A stretch of DNA of 64,000 nt, from assembly GCA_027493875.1 (NCBI GenBank), contig JAOSJX010000001.1, positions 1-64,000 on the forward strand, written 5' to 3'. The position numbers and the translations under genes are program-made. Below the pieces are notes generated by a model. That model worked only from the letters and a program-made list of their open reading frames with translations. It was not told where the DNA came from and did not search any database. How positions within the stretch are numbered: position 1 is the first letter of the stretch; each line of letters opens with the position of its first letter. Source of the stretch: Deltaproteobacteria bacterium (lineage in GTDB: Bacteria; Lernaellota; Lernaellaia; JACKCT01). This document shows, in pieces, positions 61,808 through 64,000 of the stretch.

Positions 61808-63105
61808 CCGGCCCGACGTATACGATCGACGTTCATCACGTCACCCGCGTCGAAGGACACGGCAACATCCGCGTCAACGTCCGCAACGGCGAAGTCGAGG
61901 ACGTCCGCCTCATGATCTCCGAGGCGAACCGGTTTTTCGAAAGCTTCACCCGCGGCATGCGCCCGCACGAAATTCCGTGGATCGTCGGGCGCATCTGCGG
62001 TATCTGTTGCGTGGGTCATCAACTCGCGGCGACAAAAGCGGTGGAGGACGCGCAGAAAATCGCGGTCAGCGACCAGACGAAGCTTCTGCGCAAGCTCCTC
62101 AACGATTCCCAGTTCATTCAAAGCCACGTGCTGCACGTTTATTTCCTCGCCGTGCCGGACTACGTGGGCGTGCCGTCGGTGCTGCCGTTGGCGAAAACGC
62201 ACCCGGACGTCGTCCGTCGCGCGCTGGCGCTTAAAAAGCTGGCAAACGACTACACGGCGGTCATGGGCGGGCGGATGCTGCACCCCATGGCGAACACGTT
62301 GAAGGGATGGCGCAAATTGCCCGATCTTCGCGAACTGGAAAAAATCCGCGACCGGCTGGTCGCCGCGGTGCCGGACCTTCAGGAAACCGTCGGCACCATG
62401 ACCAGCCTTTCGATTCCTCCCTACGAACGGGAAACGGAATTCGTGTCGCTCAAGCATCCGGACGAGTACGCCCTCTACGACGGCCTCGTTTATTCGTCGG
62501 ACACGAAAACCTCCGTCCCGGTAAGCGAATACCGCAACGTCACGAATGAATTCACGGTGGCGCATTCCACGACGAAGTGGTCGCGGTGGCACCGGGAATC
62601 CTACGCCGTGGGCGCGCTGGCGCGGGTCAACAACAATTTCGATCAGCTCCGGCCGGAAGCTAAAGAAGCGGCCGAGGCGATGGGCCTCAAGGTTCCCTGC
62701 TTCAATCCCTACATGAACAACGTGGCGCAGGTCGTGGAGACGATTCACTGCGCGTTCAACAGCGTCGAAATGATCGAAGCCTTACTCCAAAGCGGTCTGG
62801 CCGAGGAGGACATTTCTTACAAACCGACGGCCGGCCGCGGCTTCGGCGCCACCGAAGTGCCGCGCGGCATCCTTTTTCACGACTACGCCTTCGACGGCAC
62901 CGGACGGTGCGTGGACGCCAACGCCGTCATCCCGACGAGCCAGAACATCAACAACATCGAGCAGGATATGCGGGCGTTTGTTCCGCGGATGCTGCCCGAT
63001 CTCTCGCGCGACGACATCACGCTGCGCCTGGAAATGCTGCTCCGCGCGTACGACCCGTGCATTTCGTGTTCGGTGCACATGCTGGATGTGGAGTTCGTCG
63101 ACTGA
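61804..63105 (+). CDS. hydA: Group 3b [NiFe]-hydrogenase alpha (large, NiFe-binding) subunit
   Basis: Intact 433 residues. Metal ligands: VGRICGICCVGHQLAATKA (L1, CxxC plus an extra Cys) and YDPCISCSVHMLDVEFVD at the end (L2, DPCxxCxxH). After the final His there remain eight residues (MLDVEFVD), likely cut off by the endopeptidase encoded next. TRVEGHGNIRVNVRNG and PTAGRGFGATEVPRGILFH are other family blocks. Oxidises or makes H2 with NAD(P) as partner. The group is assigned from subunit makeup and order, not from a phylogeny. Confidence 0.94.
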   Translation: MTGPTYTIDVHHVTRVEGHGNIRVNVRNGEVEDVRLMISEANRFFESFTRGMRPHEIPWIVGRICGICCVGHQLAATKAVEDAQKIAVSDQTKLLRKLLNDSQFIQSHVLHVYFLAVPDYVGVPSVLPLAKTHPDVVRRALALKKLANDYTAVMGGRMLHPMANTLKGWRKLPDLRELEKIRDRLVAAVPDLQETVGTMTSLSIPPYERETEFVSLKHPDEYALYDGLVYSSDTKTSVPVSEYRNVTNEFTVAHSTTKWSRWHRESYAVGALARVNNNFDQLRPEAKEAAEAMGLKVPCFNPYMNNVAQVVETIHCAFNSVEMIEALLQSGLAEEDISYKPTAGRGFGATEVPRGILFHDYAFDGTGRCVDANAVIPTSQNINNIEQDMRAFVPRMLPDLSRDDITLRLEMLLRAYDPCISCSVHMLDVEFVD

Positions 63106-63115
63106 GGAGGAGACG

Positions 63116-63625
63116 ATGCCGCTGACCGTGGCCGGGATCGGTTGCCGCGCGTCCGGAGACGACGGGATCGGCATCGCCCTCGTTGAAGGTTTGCCGGATC
63201 CCGGGCCGGGGGGGGACGTCGAGTTGGTCGTCTGGGAGAACGCGGATGCGCTGACCCTCGTCGCGGAACTCTTGGAACGCCACGGACCGGTGATCGTCGC
63301 CGACTGCTCCGACATGAAAGCGCCCCCGGGGACGTGGCGGTTTTTCGACACGGCGTCGGCCGTCCTGCGCGTGTCGCCGCGCAACCTGTCTTCGCACGGA
63401 CTCGGCGCGGCGGAGGCGCTGGCCATGGCGCGCGACCTCGGTTTCACGTGGCCGGTCTATGTGTTCGGCGTCCAACCGTACGGCGTGGCGCCGGGCCGGC
63501 CGATGACGCCCGCGATGCGCGCGCGCCTTCCCGAATTGGTCCGCGCGCTCAACCGAACCATCCGCCGGATCGTCCGGCGGTCGTCCGCCGAGGAGAACGC
63601 GTCATGCCGCATGCCATCAAACTGA
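63116..63625 (+). CDS. Hydrogenase maturation protease (HyaD/HycI/HoxW type)
   Basis: Intact 169 residues, ATG 63116 with GAGGAGGAG just before. Opening TVAGIGCRASGDDGIGIALVE is the G-x-G/DDG-x-G block; the Glu/Asp and His Ni-binding residues are visible in DDGIGIA, IVADCSDMK and SPRNLSSHGLG. It cleaves the C-terminal tail of the large subunit after Ni insertion. The end overlaps hypF by 22 bases. The C-terminal arm is longer than in the shortest members. Confidence 0.88.
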   Translation: MPLTVAGIGCRASGDDGIGIALVEGLPDPGPGGDVELVVWENADALTLVAELLERHGPVIVADCSDMKAPPGTWRFFDTASAVLRVSPRNLSSHGLGAAEALAMARDLGFTWPVYVFGVQPYGVAPGRPMTPAMRARLPELVRALNRTIRRIVRRSSAEENASCRMPSN

Positions 63626-64000
63626 CTGTCGATCTCGAAGGCGTCGTTCAAGGCGTCGGCTTTCGCCCGACGATGCAGCGCCTCGCCGACGAAGCCGGAC
63701 TCGCCGGTTGGGTGCAAAACCGAAACGGTTCCGTCCGCCTCGCGCTGACCGGAGACGGCGACGCGGTCATGAAGTTTTTTCGCGACCTGCCGGAGCGCTT
63801 GCCGCCGATGGCGCGATTGGATGCGTTGTCTCAACCGGTGGTCGAACCGCTGAGCGACCGGGAGGCGAATGCGCGCCGCGGATTCCGTATCCTCGAAAGC
63901 GAGTCCGGCGGCACGGTGCGCGTCACGATTCCCGCGGATCTGGCCGCCTGCCCGGAATGCATGGCCGAAGTGTTCGACCCGGCGAACCGCCGATACGGTT
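63604..64000 (+). CDS. hypF: Carbamoyltransferase HypF, N-terminal part (continues past window)
   Basis: First 132 residues. ATG 63604 (MPHAIKLTVDLEGVVQGVGF). The N-terminal acylphosphatase-like domain has GVVQGVGFRPTMQRLADEAG and GWVQNRNGSVRLALTG. The first zinc-finger Cys pair appears at ACPECMAEVFDPANRRYG. HypF makes the thiocarbamate precursor of the Fe-bound CN ligands for [NiFe]-hydrogenases. It follows the protease with a 22-base overlap, so maturation genes are part of the same operon. Confidence 0.93.
   Translation, partial: MPHAIKLTVDLEGVVQGVGFRPTMQRLADEAGLAGWVQNRNGSVRLALTGDGDAVMKFFRDLPERLPPMARLDALSQPVVEPLSDREANARRGFRILESESGGTVRVTIPADLAACPECMAEVFDPANRRYG

Noticed and set aside
63604..64000. 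Stand-alone acylphosphatase
   Set aside because: The frame continues through the HypF zinc-finger start (CPEC) to the window edge, and the context is hydrogenase maturation.

Overview
The window is a contiguous stretch of a GC-rich bacterial chromosome. A lipoprotein signal, an E. coli-type 14-gene nuo operon, a group 3b [NiFe]-hydrogenase and many B12-binding radical SAM proteins suggest an uncultured Gram-negative lineage, broadly deltaproteobacterial, myxobacterial or candidate-phylum in style. I cannot assign a phylum from sequence alone. No rRNA, tRNA, CRISPR array, insertion sequence or phage gene was seen.

A technical point governs the reading. More than half of the genes change reading frame once or more, usually at short homopolymers, and the protein resumes at once in another frame. 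This also happens inside conserved nuo genes (nuoD, E, F, G, H, I, J, L), sometimes as compensating pairs. The simplest explanation is residual single-base indels in a long-read assembly, not gene decay. Broken genes are therefore given here as single reconstructed genes with the breakpoints noted.

Layout. (1) 1-13.8 kb: the end of a DegT-type sugar aminotransferase, then five paralogous large membrane proteins of GT-C glycosyltransferase type interleaved with three membrane-anchored SGNH hydrolases, in two convergent operons. (2) 14-19.4 kb: an envelope protein with a collagen-like Gly-Pro linker and LTxxQ motifs, an ArnT-like glycosyltransferase, a DMT transporter and a B12 radical SAM enzyme. 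(3) 19.4-30 kb: a NodB-type deacetylase with a second radical SAM enzyme, a cupin/MetY/CoA-binding operon, modABC for molybdate uptake, and a very long TPR plus leucine-rich-repeat lipoprotein. (4) 30-44.3 kb: a metallo-beta-lactamase-fold protein, two NodU/CmcH-type carbamoyltransferases, two more B12 radical SAM enzymes, a GT2 glycosyltransferase, an alpha-helical toroid-like protein, two GT-C-like membrane proteins and a PP-loop ATPase. (5) 44.8-58.7 kb: complete nuoABCDEFGHIJKLMN for respiratory complex I. (6) 59.1-64 kb: a four-subunit cytoplasmic NAD(P)-linked group 3b hydrogenase, its maturation protease and the start of hypF.

Parts 1-4 look like a surface-glycan or lipid-linked-metabolite biosynthesis and decoration locus: membrane sugar transfer, acyl-ester chemistry, O-carbamoylation, deacetylation and radical methylation or rearrangement. 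Parts 5 and 6 form an energy module in which hydrogen metabolism feeds or drains the NAD(P)H pool used by complex I. The most unusual content is the GT-C/SGNH array with the radical SAM and carbamoyltransferase set, and the structured, AT-rich leaders in front of nuoA and the hydrogenase operon.
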